From: Variovorax sp. PBS-H4
GTDB taxonomy: Bacteria; Pseudomonadota; Gammaproteobacteria; Burkholderiales; Burkholderiaceae_C
DNA length: 64,000 nt
Assembly (NCBI RefSeq): GCF_901827205.1
Contig: NZ_LR594675.1
Coordinates: 1,550,001-1,614,000, forward strand
Direction of reading: 5' to 3'
Position 1 is the first letter of the stretch; the number at the start of each line of letters is the position of its first letter. A model generated the notes under the pieces. It was not told the origin of the DNA. It was given only the letters and a program-made list of their open reading frames with translations, and ran no database searches. This document shows, piece after piece, positions 40,972 to 48,437 of this stretch. Made by a program: the position numbers and the translations under genes.

Positions 40972-43965
40972 ATGTTGCTGACCCGCAAGTCGAGCGTCAC
41001 CGCGCGTGACGGCCGATCGATTCATTCGTCTTCGTCTTCGTCCGCCGCGCCCTTCGTCCACAGCCTGCGGCGCGGTCTTTCCAATGCCTTGCCGACCATG
41101 GACCGACGCGCCTTCCTGCGGCGCTCGGGCCTCGGCGTGGGTGTCGGGCTGGCTGCCGGCCAGCTCACGCTGATGCGCAAGTCGCAAGCGGCCGAGGGCA
41201 GGCCTGCGGCCGTGGGCACCGGCAAGATCGAGGTTCGGCGCACCGTCTGCACCCACTGCTCGGTGGGTTGCGCCTCCGACGCCGTGGTCGAGAACGGCGT
41301 CTGGGTCCGGCAGGAGCCGGTCTTCGACTCGCCGCTCAACCTGGGGGCCCATTGCGCCAAGGGTGCCGCGCTGCGCGAGCACGGCCACGGCGAATACCGG
41401 CTGCGCTACCCGATGAAGCTGGTCGACGGCAAGTACCAGCGCATCGGCTGGGACCAGGCGCTCGACGAGATCACGGCCAAGCTCAAGGACCTGCGCCAGG
41501 CCAGCGGGCCCGATTCGGTCTACTGGATCGGCTCCAGCAAGCACAGCAACGAGCAGTCGTACCTGCTGCGCAAGTTCGTGAGCTTCTTCGGCAGCAACAA
41601 CTGCGACCACCAGGCGCGCATCTGCCACTCGACCACCGTCGCGGGCGTGGCGAACACATGGGGCTACGGCGCCATGACCAATTCGTACAACGACATGCGC
41701 AACGCCAAGGTGGCGCTGTACATCGGCTCGAACGCCGCCGAGGCCCACCCCGTGAGCATGCTGCACATGCTGCATGCCAAGGAAAACGGCTGCAAGATGA
41801 TCGTGGTCGATCCGCGGTTCACGCGCACCGCCGCCAAGGCCGACGAGTACGTGCGCATCCGGTCGGGGTCCGACATCCCCTTCCTGTTCGGCCTGCTGCA
41901 CCTCATCTTCAAGAACGGCTGGGAAGACAAGAAGTACATCAACGACCGCGTCTTCGGCATGGAAGAGGTGCGCGCCGACGTGATGGCCAAGTGGACGCCC
42001 GACAAGGTCGAGGAGGCCTGTGGCGTCAAGGAGGCCCAGATGCTGAAGATCGCGACCTGGCTCAACGAGAACCGCCCCGGCACCATCGTCTGGTGCATGG
42101 GCCAGACCCAGCACAGCATCGGCAACGCCATGGTGCGCGCGTCCTGCATCCTGCAGCTGGCGCTGGGCAATGTGGGCAAGTCGGGCGGCGGCACCAACAT
42201 CTTCCGCGGCCACGACAACGTGCAGGGCGCCACCGACGTGGGTCCCAATCCCGACTCGCTGCCCGGGTACTACGGCATCGCCGAGGGCGCCTGGAAGCAC
42301 TTCGCCACGGCATGGGGCGTCGACTACGAGTGGATCAAGAAGCAGTTCGCGTCGCCCGCGATGATGACCAAGCCCGGCATCACGGTCTCGCGCTGGATCG
42401 ACGGCGTGCTCGAGAAGAACGAGCTGATCGACCAGGATTCGAACCTGCGCGGCGTTTTCTACTGGGGCCATGCACCCAATTCGCAGACCCGCGGCCTCGA
42501 GATGAAGCGGGCCATGGACAAGCTGGACCTGCTGGTGGTGGTCGACCCGTACCCTTCGGCGACCGCGGCCATGGCCGCCATGCCGGGTCGGCCCGAGGAC
42601 CTGAACCCCAAGCGCGCGGTCTACCTGCTGCCGGCATGCACCCAGTTCGAGACCAGCGGCTCGGTCACCGCATCCAACCGCTCGCTGCAATGGCGCGAGA
42701 AGGTCATCGAACCACTGTGGGAGAGCCGCAGCGACCACATGATCATGCAGCAGTTCGCCGACCGGCTCGGCTTCGGGAAGGAACTCAGCAAGAACTACAA
42801 GATGCAGAAGGTCAAGGGCATGGACGAGCCCATCCCCGACGACATCCTGCGCGAGATCAATAGAAGCTGCTGGACCATCGGCTACACCGGCCAGAGCCCC
42901 GAACGCCTGCAGGCCCACATGCGCAACATGGGCGCCTTCGACGTGCGCACGCTGCGCGCCAAGTCGGGCAAGGACAAGGTCAACGGCTACGACCTTAGCG
43001 GCGACTACTTCGGCCTGCCGTGGCCCTGCTACGGCACGCCCGAGCTCAAGCACCCGGGCAGCGCCAACCTCTACGACACCAGCCGGCACGTGATGGACGG
43101 CGGCGGCAACTTCCGCGCCAACTTCGGTGTCGAGCGCAACGGCAAGAACCTGCTCGCCGAGGACGGATCGCATTCGCTGGGCGCCGAGATCACCACCGGC
43201 TATCCGGAATTCGATCACCTGCTGCTGAAGAAGCTGGGCTGGTGGGACGAACTCACCGATGCCGAAAAGGCCAAGGCGGAGGGCAAGAACTGGAAGACCG
43301 ACCCTTCGGGCGGCATCATCCGCGTGACCATGAAGAACCATGGTTGCCACGTCTTCGGCAATGCCAAGGCGCGCGCGCTGGTCTGGAACTTTCCGGATGC
43401 CATCCCGCAGCACCGCGAACCGCTGTATGGCACGCGTCCGGACCTGATGGCCAAGTACCCGACGCACGACGACAAGATGGCCTTCTGGCGCCTGCCGACC
43501 CTCTACAAGAGCGTGCAGCAGAAGAACATCGCCGACAAGGTGGCCGAGAAGTTCCCCTACATCATGACCTCGGGCCGGCTGGTCGAGTACGAGGGCGGTG
43601 GCGAGGAAACCCGCTCCAACCCCTGGCTCGCCGAACTGCAGCAGGAGATGTTCATCGAGATCAACCCGAAGGTCGCGGCCGAGAAGAACATCCGCAACGG
43701 CGAGCGCGCCTGGGTCCACACGCCCACCGGCGCCAGGCTCAATGTGCAGGCGTTGGTCACCGAGCGGGTGGGGCCGGACACCGTGTTCATGCCCTTCCAC
43801 TTCTCGGGCCACTGGCAGGGCGCGGACATGCTGTCCTACTACCCGTCAGGCGCGGCGCCGGTGGTGCGCGGGGAGGCGATCAACACCTCGACCACCTATG
43901 GCTACGACAGCGTGACCATGATGCAAGAGACCAAGACCACCATCTGCAACATCGAGAAGGCTTGA
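40972..43965 (+). CDS. fdh3A: Periplasmic formate dehydrogenase, alpha subunit (FDH3/FdnG-like)
   Basis: This 997-residue subunit has a long N-terminus and a Tat signal (DRRAFLRRSGLGVGVGLAAG) near residue 45. Next comes a [4Fe-4S] site, CTHCSVGCASDAV with a fourth Cys in LGAHCAKG. The metal ligand is Cys in HQARICHSTTVAG, so no selenocysteine is needed. The molybdopterin domains follow to the end. It oxidises formate on the periplasmic side and hands electrons to the beta and gamma subunits and then to quinone. It lies 13 nt after the Tat-target gene. FDH3 naming follows Methylobacterium practice. Confidence 0.92.
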   Translation: MLLTRKSSVTARDGRSIHSSSSSSAAPFVHSLRRGLSNALPTMDRRAFLRRSGLGVGVGLAAGQLTLMRKSQAAEGRPAAVGTGKIEVRRTVCTHCSVGCASDAVVENGVWVRQEPVFDSPLNLGAHCAKGAALREHGHGEYRLRYPMKLVDGKYQRIGWDQALDEITAKLKDLRQASGPDSVYWIGSSKHSNEQSYLLRKFVSFFGSNNCDHQARICHSTTVAGVANTWGYGAMTNSYNDMRNAKVALYIGSNAAEAHPVSMLHMLHAKENGCKMIVVDPRFTRTAAKADEYVRIRSGSDIPFLFGLLHLIFKNGWEDKKYINDRVFGMEEVRADVMAKWTPDKVEEACGVKEAQMLKIATWLNENRPGTIVWCMGQTQHSIGNAMVRASCILQLALGNVGKSGGGTNIFRGHDNVQGATDVGPNPDSLPGYYGIAEGAWKHFATAWGVDYEWIKKQFASPAMMTKPGITVSRWIDGVLEKNELIDQDSNLRGVFYWGHAPNSQTRGLEMKRAMDKLDLLVVVDPYPSATAAMAAMPGRPEDLNPKRAVYLLPACTQFETSGSVTASNRSLQWREKVIEPLWESRSDHMIMQQFADRLGFGKELSKNYKMQKVKGMDEPIPDDILREINRSCWTIGYTGQSPERLQAHMRNMGAFDVRTLRAKSGKDKVNGYDLSGDYFGLPWPCYGTPELKHPGSANLYDTSRHVMDGGGNFRANFGVERNGKNLLAEDGSHSLGAEITTGYPEFDHLLLKKLGWWDELTDAEKAKAEGKNWKTDPSGGIIRVTMKNHGCHVFGNAKARALVWNFPDAIPQHREPLYGTRPDLMAKYPTHDDKMAFWRLPTLYKSVQQKNIADKVAEKFPYIMTSGRLVEYEGGGEETRSNPWLAELQQEMFIEINPKVAAEKNIRNGERAWVHTPTGARLNVQALVTERVGPDTVFMPFHFSGHWQGADMLSYYPSGAAPVVRGEAINTSTTYGYDSVTMMQETKTTICNIEKA

Positions 43966-43973
43966 ACAGTATG

Positions 43974-44052
43974 TGCCCCCACGCTCATCACTTCGTGTAT
44001 TCGCTGCCCCCCGAGGGGGCGCATGCCTCCTTTGAGGCGGCTCGGCAGGAGG
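43974..44052. repeat. Extragenic hairpin-rich element between FDH3 alpha and beta genes
   Basis: This GC-rich stretch (CCCCCACGCTCATCACTTCG, then CCCCCCGAGGGGG and GCCTCC...GGAGGC) has two hairpins. The ACTTCGTGT core also appears in the repeat at 26294-26464. It may be a dispersed repeat of the genome; in the operon it could tune the ratio of alpha to beta. Confidence 0.45.
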
Positions 44053-44059
44053 CATTGAT

Positions 44060-44680
44060 ATGGCGCGAATGAAGTTTGTCTGCGACGCCGAGCGCTGCAT
44101 CGAGTGCAACGGCTGCGTCACTGCCTGCAAGAACGAGAACGAGGTGCCCTGGGGCGTGAACCGCCGCCGGGTCGTCACGCTCAACGATGGGGTGCCGGGC
44201 GAGAAGTCGATCTCGGTGGCCTGCATGCATTGCTCCGATGCGCCCTGCATGGCGGTGTGCCCGGTGCAATGCTTCTACCGCACGGAAGAGGGCGTCGTGC
44301 TGCACGACAAGGACGTCTGCATCGGCTGCGGCTACTGCTCCTATGCCTGCCCTTTCGGCGCCCCCCAGTTCCCGGCCCAGGGCACGTTCGGCGCTCGCGG
44401 CAAGATGGACAAATGCACCTTCTGCGCCGGCGGGCCCGAGGCCAACGGCTCGCAGGCCGAGTTCGAGAAGTACGGGCGCAACCGCCTGGCCGAGGGCAAG
44501 TTGCCGGCCTGCGCCGAGATGTGCTCGACCAAGGCGCTGCTGGCCGGCGACGGCGATGTGGTGGCCGACATCTTCCGCACCCGCGTGCTGCATCGCGGCA
44601 AGGGTGCCGAGGTCTGGGGCTGGGGCACCGCGTATGGCTCGCAGCAGGCCGGCACGCCGACCAACGGAGGCACCAAGTGA
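44060..44680 (+). CDS. fdh3B: Formate dehydrogenase FDH3, beta subunit (four [4Fe-4S] electron-transfer subunit)
   Basis: This 206-residue protein has four [4Fe-4S] clusters of the FdnH/DmsB type: CIECNGCVTACKNEN, CMHCSDAPCMAVCP, CIGCGYCSYACPFGAPQ, and CTFC with CAEMC near the C-terminus. It lacks the C-terminal membrane helix of E. coli FdnH. It passes electrons from alpha to the cytochrome b gamma subunit. The next lipoprotein gene overlaps its stop (GTGA). Confidence 0.93.
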   Translation: MARMKFVCDAERCIECNGCVTACKNENEVPWGVNRRRVVTLNDGVPGEKSISVACMHCSDAPCMAVCPVQCFYRTEEGVVLHDKDVCIGCGYCSYACPFGAPQFPAQGTFGARGKMDKCTFCAGGPEANGSQAEFEKYGRNRLAEGKLPACAEMCSTKALLAGDGDVVADIFRTRVLHRGKGAEVWGWGTAYGSQQAGTPTNGGTK

Positions 44681-44940
44681 GGCGCGCAACGTTGATCATC
44701 GCGGCGGCCGTGGTGTCGCTCGCCGCCTGCAGCGAGAAGCCGCAGACCAACGCTCAGGGCGTGAAGTACGACGCCGCGCCGTGGAGCGGCACCAGCACCG
44801 GCGCCAACTCCGGCACGCAGGCGACCGCCGGTACGGCGTTCACCGCCCCCGGCTGGAAAGTGGGCGACAAGAACGCCTGGCAGCAGCAGCTCAAGGTCCG
44901 GACCCAGAACGGCCAGAACGACTACACCCGCGACAACTGA
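44677..44940 (+). CDS. Small lipoprotein of the FDH3 operon
   Basis: This 87-residue protein starts at GTG 44677, overlapping the beta stop codon. It has a signal peptide ending in a lipobox, LAAC (Cys at residue 18). The mature part is polar with Gly/Thr runs. It ends WKVGDKNAWQQQLKVRTQNG and then a NDYTRDN tail. No known domain. Its place between beta and gamma suggests an accessory or stabilising role at the membrane. The ATG-less start makes it easy to miss. Confidence 0.72.
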   Translation: MRRATLIIAAAVVSLAACSEKPQTNAQGVKYDAAPWSGTSTGANSGTQATAGTAFTAPGWKVGDKNAWQQQLKVRTQNGQNDYTRDN

Positions 44941-44959
44941 AGAAGCGCAAGGAGGCTGC

Positions 44960-46213
44960 ATGAGCTTCATGAACAAGCTGCTGAACGCCCTGGCGCTGAC
45001 CGCGGCATTGACAGCCGCGCTGGCATCCGGCCCGGGCATGGCGCAGACGCCGAACCCCGCTGCGGGTGGTGGCGCTGTCAGCGGTGCGCCCGCGCCCCAG
45101 GCGCCTTCTGTCGAAGCACCCGCAGCCTCGCAGGCGGGCGGCATCCGCGGCCAGAACATCTTCGAGGTCAAGCCCGAGGCCAGCGCCGATCCGAACTACT
45201 TCCAGCAGAGCAACGGCGAACGCATGAAGGTGCAGCCCGGCAACAATGCGCCGATGTGGCGGCAGGTGGGGCAGGGCGTGACCGGCTACAGCAGCCTGCC
45301 CGTTTCGCAGGCGCCCGAGGCCGGCAACCTGATCCAGCCTTTCGTGAAGTACCCCGGCTCGCGCCTGACCAACGCCGGCGAGGCGTGGCGCCAGGTGCGC
45401 AACCAGTGGATCATTCCGTACGGTGCCGCGTTTCTCTTCGTGGTGCTGCTGGCGATCGCCATCTACTACTTCACGCACGGGCCGATTCGGCTGCATGGTG
45501 CGCCCACCGGCCGCAAGATCGAGCGCTTCACGCCCTTCGAACGCGCCACCCACTGGTCCAACGCGATCGCCTTCGTGGTGCTGGCGGTCTCCGGGCTGGT
45601 GATGGCGTTCGGCCAGTTCTTCCTGCTCCCGATCATCGGCGCGTCGCTTTTCGGCGGCTTGACCTACGCGCTCAAGACCCTCCACAACTTCGTCGGTCCG
45701 CTGTTCGTGGTCTCCCTCGTGCTGATGTTCATCACTTTCGTGCGAGACAACCTGCCCAGCATGGCCGACCTGAGATGGCTGGCCAAGGCGGGGGGACTGT
45801 TCGGCAGCGCCGAGCCGCCATCGCACCGCTTCAATGCCGGCGAAAAGCTGGTCTTCTGGGGCGGCGTTCTCGTGCTGGGCGCGATCATTGCCGGCTCGGG
45901 CCTCTTCCTCGACAAGCTGCTGCCGGGCTTCGTCTACACGCGCGGCGAGATGCAGGTCGCGCACATGATCCACGGGGTGTCGACGATCCTCATGATGGCG
46001 ATGATCCTCGGCCACATCTACATCGGGACGATCGGCATGACGGGCGCCTACGATGCCATGCGACACGGCTACGTGGACGAGACCTGGGCCCGCGAGCACC
46101 ACGCGTATTGGTACGACGACATCGTGGCCGGCAAGATCCCGGCCCAGCGCAGCGCCGAGCTGCCCCCGGCCATGCCGGTGCCCCCCGCCCGCGTCGAAGG
46201 AAACCCCTCATGA
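44960..46213 (+). CDS. fdh3C: Formate dehydrogenase, cytochrome b556 (gamma) subunit
   Basis: This 417-residue protein has a signal peptide (about residues 1-29, ending AMAQ) and a Pro/Ala-rich periplasmic region. Four membrane helices follow: about 150-170, 195-215, 240-265 and 300-330. Heme-ligand histidines are seen in ERFTPFERATHWSNAIAF, LKTLHNFVGPLF, and QVAHMIHGVST. It anchors FDH3 and reduces quinone. The N-terminal 130 residues are longer than in E. coli FdnI. The next gene overlaps its stop by 4 bp (ATGA). Confidence 0.9.
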   Translation: MSFMNKLLNALALTAALTAALASGPGMAQTPNPAAGGGAVSGAPAPQAPSVEAPAASQAGGIRGQNIFEVKPEASADPNYFQQSNGERMKVQPGNNAPMWRQVGQGVTGYSSLPVSQAPEAGNLIQPFVKYPGSRLTNAGEAWRQVRNQWIIPYGAAFLFVVLLAIAIYYFTHGPIRLHGAPTGRKIERFTPFERATHWSNAIAFVVLAVSGLVMAFGQFFLLPIIGASLFGGLTYALKTLHNFVGPLFVVSLVLMFITFVRDNLPSMADLRWLAKAGGLFGSAEPPSHRFNAGEKLVFWGGVLVLGAIIAGSGLFLDKLLPGFVYTRGEMQVAHMIHGVSTILMMAMILGHIYIGTIGMTGAYDAMRHGYVDETWAREHHAYWYDDIVAGKIPAQRSAELPPAMPVPPARVEGNPS

Positions 46214-46599
46214 AGAAGACCGTGATCGCCTGTGGCCTCGCGCTGGCCGCGAGCGCTTTCGCCAAGCTGCCCGCGCCGCCCGACACGCCCGAAGCCAAGG
46301 CCAAGGCAGCCGAAGCCGCCGCCAGGACCGCCTGGAGCGGAAAGGTCGAGGCCTACAAGCTGTGCGAATCGCAGGACAAGGTCGCGGCCAAGTACCGCGC
46401 GGACGCGGCGGCCGCCGGCAAGCAGTTGGCGCCGCCGCCTTCGCTCCCCCCGTGTGCCGACCCGGGCCCCTTCGCCTTCACGCCGCAGGAGCAGAAGCCG
46501 CTGGAGGCATCGGGCGCTCACTCGCCGCCGGGCAACGCCTCGTCCCCGCCGAGCAACAACCAGCCCGCCGCGGCCATCAATCCCACGCCGAAGCAGTGA
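46210..46599 (+). CDS. Small periplasmic protein of the FDH3 operon
   Basis: This 129-residue protein has a signal peptide (MKKTVIACGLALAASAFAK) and a predicted coiled region with two cysteines (KLCESQDKVAAKYRA and LPPCADPGPF). It ends in a Ser/Pro/Asn-rich tail. No domain is recognised. It starts within a 4-bp overlap with the gamma gene and ends in a GTGA overlap with fdhD, so it is translated together with them. It may help FDH3 assembly; this is inferred only from place. Confidence 0.7.
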   Translation: MKKTVIACGLALAASAFAKLPAPPDTPEAKAKAAEAAARTAWSGKVEAYKLCESQDKVAAKYRADAAAAGKQLAPPPSLPPCADPGPFAFTPQEQKPLEASGAHSPPGNASSPPSNNQPAAAINPTPKQ

Positions 46600-47453
46600 C
46601 GCATGCCCCGCCGCTTCCACGCCTGACCTCGGCACGCGCCGAGCTCACGCGCGAAGTGGAAGTCGTCGACGAGCATGGCGAGCACGGCTCGGTGTCGATA
46701 CCCGCTGAACGCGACCTGACGGTCTATGTCGACCGGCGCGAGCTCGTCACGCTGATGACGCTAGGTGCACAGCCCGAGTTGCTGGTGCTCGGCTACCTGC
46801 TGAACCAGCGGCTGATCGAGTCGGCGGCGGACGTCGAGTCGATCACGGTCGACTGGGAGGTGGGCGCCGCGGCCGTGAAGACCCACGCCGGCATCGACCG
46901 GATCGAGGAGCGCACCGCCAAGAAGGTGGTCACCACCGGCTGCGGCCAGGGCAGCGTGTTCGGCGAGCTGATGGCGGGCATCGATCGCGTCGAACTGCCT
47001 GCGACGCGCATGCGGCAGTCGCAGCTCTATGCGCTGGTCAACGCGATCCGGCTCCAGGAGAGCACCTACAAGTCGGCCGGTTCGGTGCACGGCTGTGCCC
47101 TGTTCACGCTTGGCGAGGGCGATGATGACGCGCGCATGCAGTGCTTCGTCGAGGACGTGGGCCGCCATAACGCGATCGACACCATTGCCGGCTGGATTGC
47201 GATGCAGCCGCCCGGGCGGCTCGCAGGCGGACGCGTGTTCTACACCACCGGTCGCCTGACCAGCGAGATGGTGATCAAGTCGGCCCAGATGGGGGTGGCC
47301 ATCGTGGTTTCGCGCAGCGGCATCACGCAGATGGGCCACGAGGTTGCCCTGCGCGTGGGGCTGTGCGCCATCGGGCGCGCGACCAACCGGCGCTTCATCT
47401 GCTACGCGGGCTTCGAGCGGCTGGCGCTGCAGCCCGAACTGGCGCTCCGGTAA
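46596..47453 (+). CDS. fdhD: Formate dehydrogenase accessory sulfurtransferase FdhD
   Basis: This 285-residue protein moves sulfur from IscS to the Mo-bis-MGD cofactor, a step needed for formate dehydrogenase activity. It shows GYLLNQRLIESAADV and the catalytic-Cys loop VVTTGCGQGSVF. It also has SAGSVHGCALFTLGEGDD, CFVEDVGRHNAIDTIAGW, VFYTTGRLTSEMVIKSAQMGVAIVVSRSG, and a NRRFICYAGFER end. The start is GTG 46596, overlapping the previous stop. It may serve both enzymes in the window. Confidence 0.93.
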   Translation: MTHAPPLPRLTSARAELTREVEVVDEHGEHGSVSIPAERDLTVYVDRRELVTLMTLGAQPELLVLGYLLNQRLIESAADVESITVDWEVGAAAVKTHAGIDRIEERTAKKVVTTGCGQGSVFGELMAGIDRVELPATRMRQSQLYALVNAIRLQESTYKSAGSVHGCALFTLGEGDDDARMQCFVEDVGRHNAIDTIAGWIAMQPPGRLAGGRVFYTTGRLTSEMVIKSAQMGVAIVVSRSGITQMGHEVALRVGLCAIGRATNRRFICYAGFERLALQPELALR

Positions 47454-47457
47454 GGGC

Positions 47458-47665
47458 GTGAACTGGGGTTGGCGGCAGGGGGTCGAACGAATCTTGGCCG
47501 CCCTGTTCGTCGCCGCGGCTGCCGCCGTCGCGCCCGGCTTCGCGCAACGAGGCGGGGGGCGGCGGCGGTTTCCATGGGGGCGGTTTCCACGGCAGCGGGT
47601 TTGCGGGCGCGGCGCCGTTCCAGGAGGGCACCGTACTTTCGATGGATCCATTGCTGTTGGTTTGA
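47458..47665 (+). pseudogene. Frameshifted remnant of a small secreted Gly-rich protein
   Basis: A frame from GTG 47458 gives a signal-like sequence (VERILAALFVAAAAAVAPGFAQ). The next frame, past a run of six Gs at about 47553-47558, continues GGGGFHGGGFHGSGFAGAAP and stops at TGA 47663-47665. A single base change would join them into one Gly-rich secreted protein. It may be a pseudogene or a sequence error; it is short and low-complexity. Confidence 0.35.
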
Positions 47666-47855
47666 GGCCGGAGCCGGGATGTCGTCCCGGCAGCCGAGTC
47701 ACTTTCTTTTGCTTCGCCAAAAGAAAGTAACCAAAGAAAAGGCGACCCCACTGCGCGTGACCCTTCGCTTCGCTACGGGCAACCTGCGGTGCTCGCTTTT
47801 CGCGGGGTCCGCGCAAACTCGCCTGCGGCTCAAACACGCGCGGCCCTGATCCGCG
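47663..47855. repeat. Left arm of a 193-bp inverted repeat
   Basis: This arm is nearly the same as the reverse complement of 48048-48240, the same length and without gaps by eye. It contains a small internal hairpin, CTTTCTTTTG with CAAAAGAAAG (about 47700-47727), and the stretch TGCTCGCTTTTCGCGGGGTC that is part of a chance ORF on both strands. Confidence 0.85.
47700..47727 (+). terminator. Bidirectional hairpin within the left arm
   Basis: CTTTCTTTTG pairs with CAAAAGAAAG around a short CTTCGC loop. An A/T-rich 10-bp stem of this kind next to fdhD could end transcription, but no U-run lies directly after it. An equal copy is found near 48172-48203 in the right arm. Confidence 0.4.
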
Positions 47856-47973
47856 AAAAGCTCCGCTCCTCGGCACGCGCAGAGGGGATATCGACGGGCC
47901 ATTGCTTCGCTCGGCCACCAGCGGCCTCGCTGCGCGAGGCCTGGAACAGGGGCGTGCGTATGCGCTCGCACTT

Positions 47974-48033
<60 letters not shown>

Positions 48034-48047
48034 GACATGGAGATGTG

Positions 48048-48240
48048 CGCGGATCAGGGCCGCGCGTGTTTGAGCCGCAGGCGAGTTTGCGCGGACCCCG
48101 CGAAAAGCGAGCACCGGAGGCTTCCCGCAGCGAAGCGGAGGGATGCGGCCAGTGGGGTCGCCTTTTCTTTGGTCACTTTCTTTTGGCGAAGCAAAAGAAA
48201 GTGACTCGGCTGCCGGGACGACGCCCCGGCTCCGGCCTCA
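48048..48240. repeat. Right arm of the 193-bp inverted repeat
   Basis: Reverse complement of 47663-47855 with about a dozen or more mismatches by eye, mainly in the middle. It contains its own copy of the CTTTCTTTTG/CAAAAGAAAG hairpin. It ends about 200 bp before the FtsX-type permease gene; 48241-48437 between them shows only low-complexity C-rich DNA and repeats of GATCGACACC-like sequence. Confidence 0.85.
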
Positions 48241-48437
48241 TACCAACGGCAACGTACGAATCGATAGCCAGGCTGTGCCCCCCCAACCCCCTCGAGGGGA
48301 GGGAGCTAGACGGGGAGAAGGAGCAAGTCCCAGCCGAAGATCGACACCCACCCGAAGATCGACACCGGATGTCGCATCCCCCCACAGGAAGCCCCCGCAA
48401 CCCGACCCCACGCCGGGCATCGGCTATGGTGCGCTCC

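Noticed and set aside
31090..41650. Selenocysteine in the formate dehydrogenases
   Set aside because: Both alpha subunits have Cys (TGC) at the metal-ligand position, and no in-frame TGA is found.
40927..43812. 961-codon open frame opposite FDH3 alpha
   Set aside because: Same high-GC antisense effect; the plus strand encodes a full molybdopterin enzyme with Tat signal and Cys motif.
48045..48437. N-terminal extension of the FtsX-type permease by 131 codons
   Set aside because: The extra part lies in the inverted repeat and a low-complexity stretch, and the family starts at MNASLRLGWRTLWRDLRAGEL near 48438.
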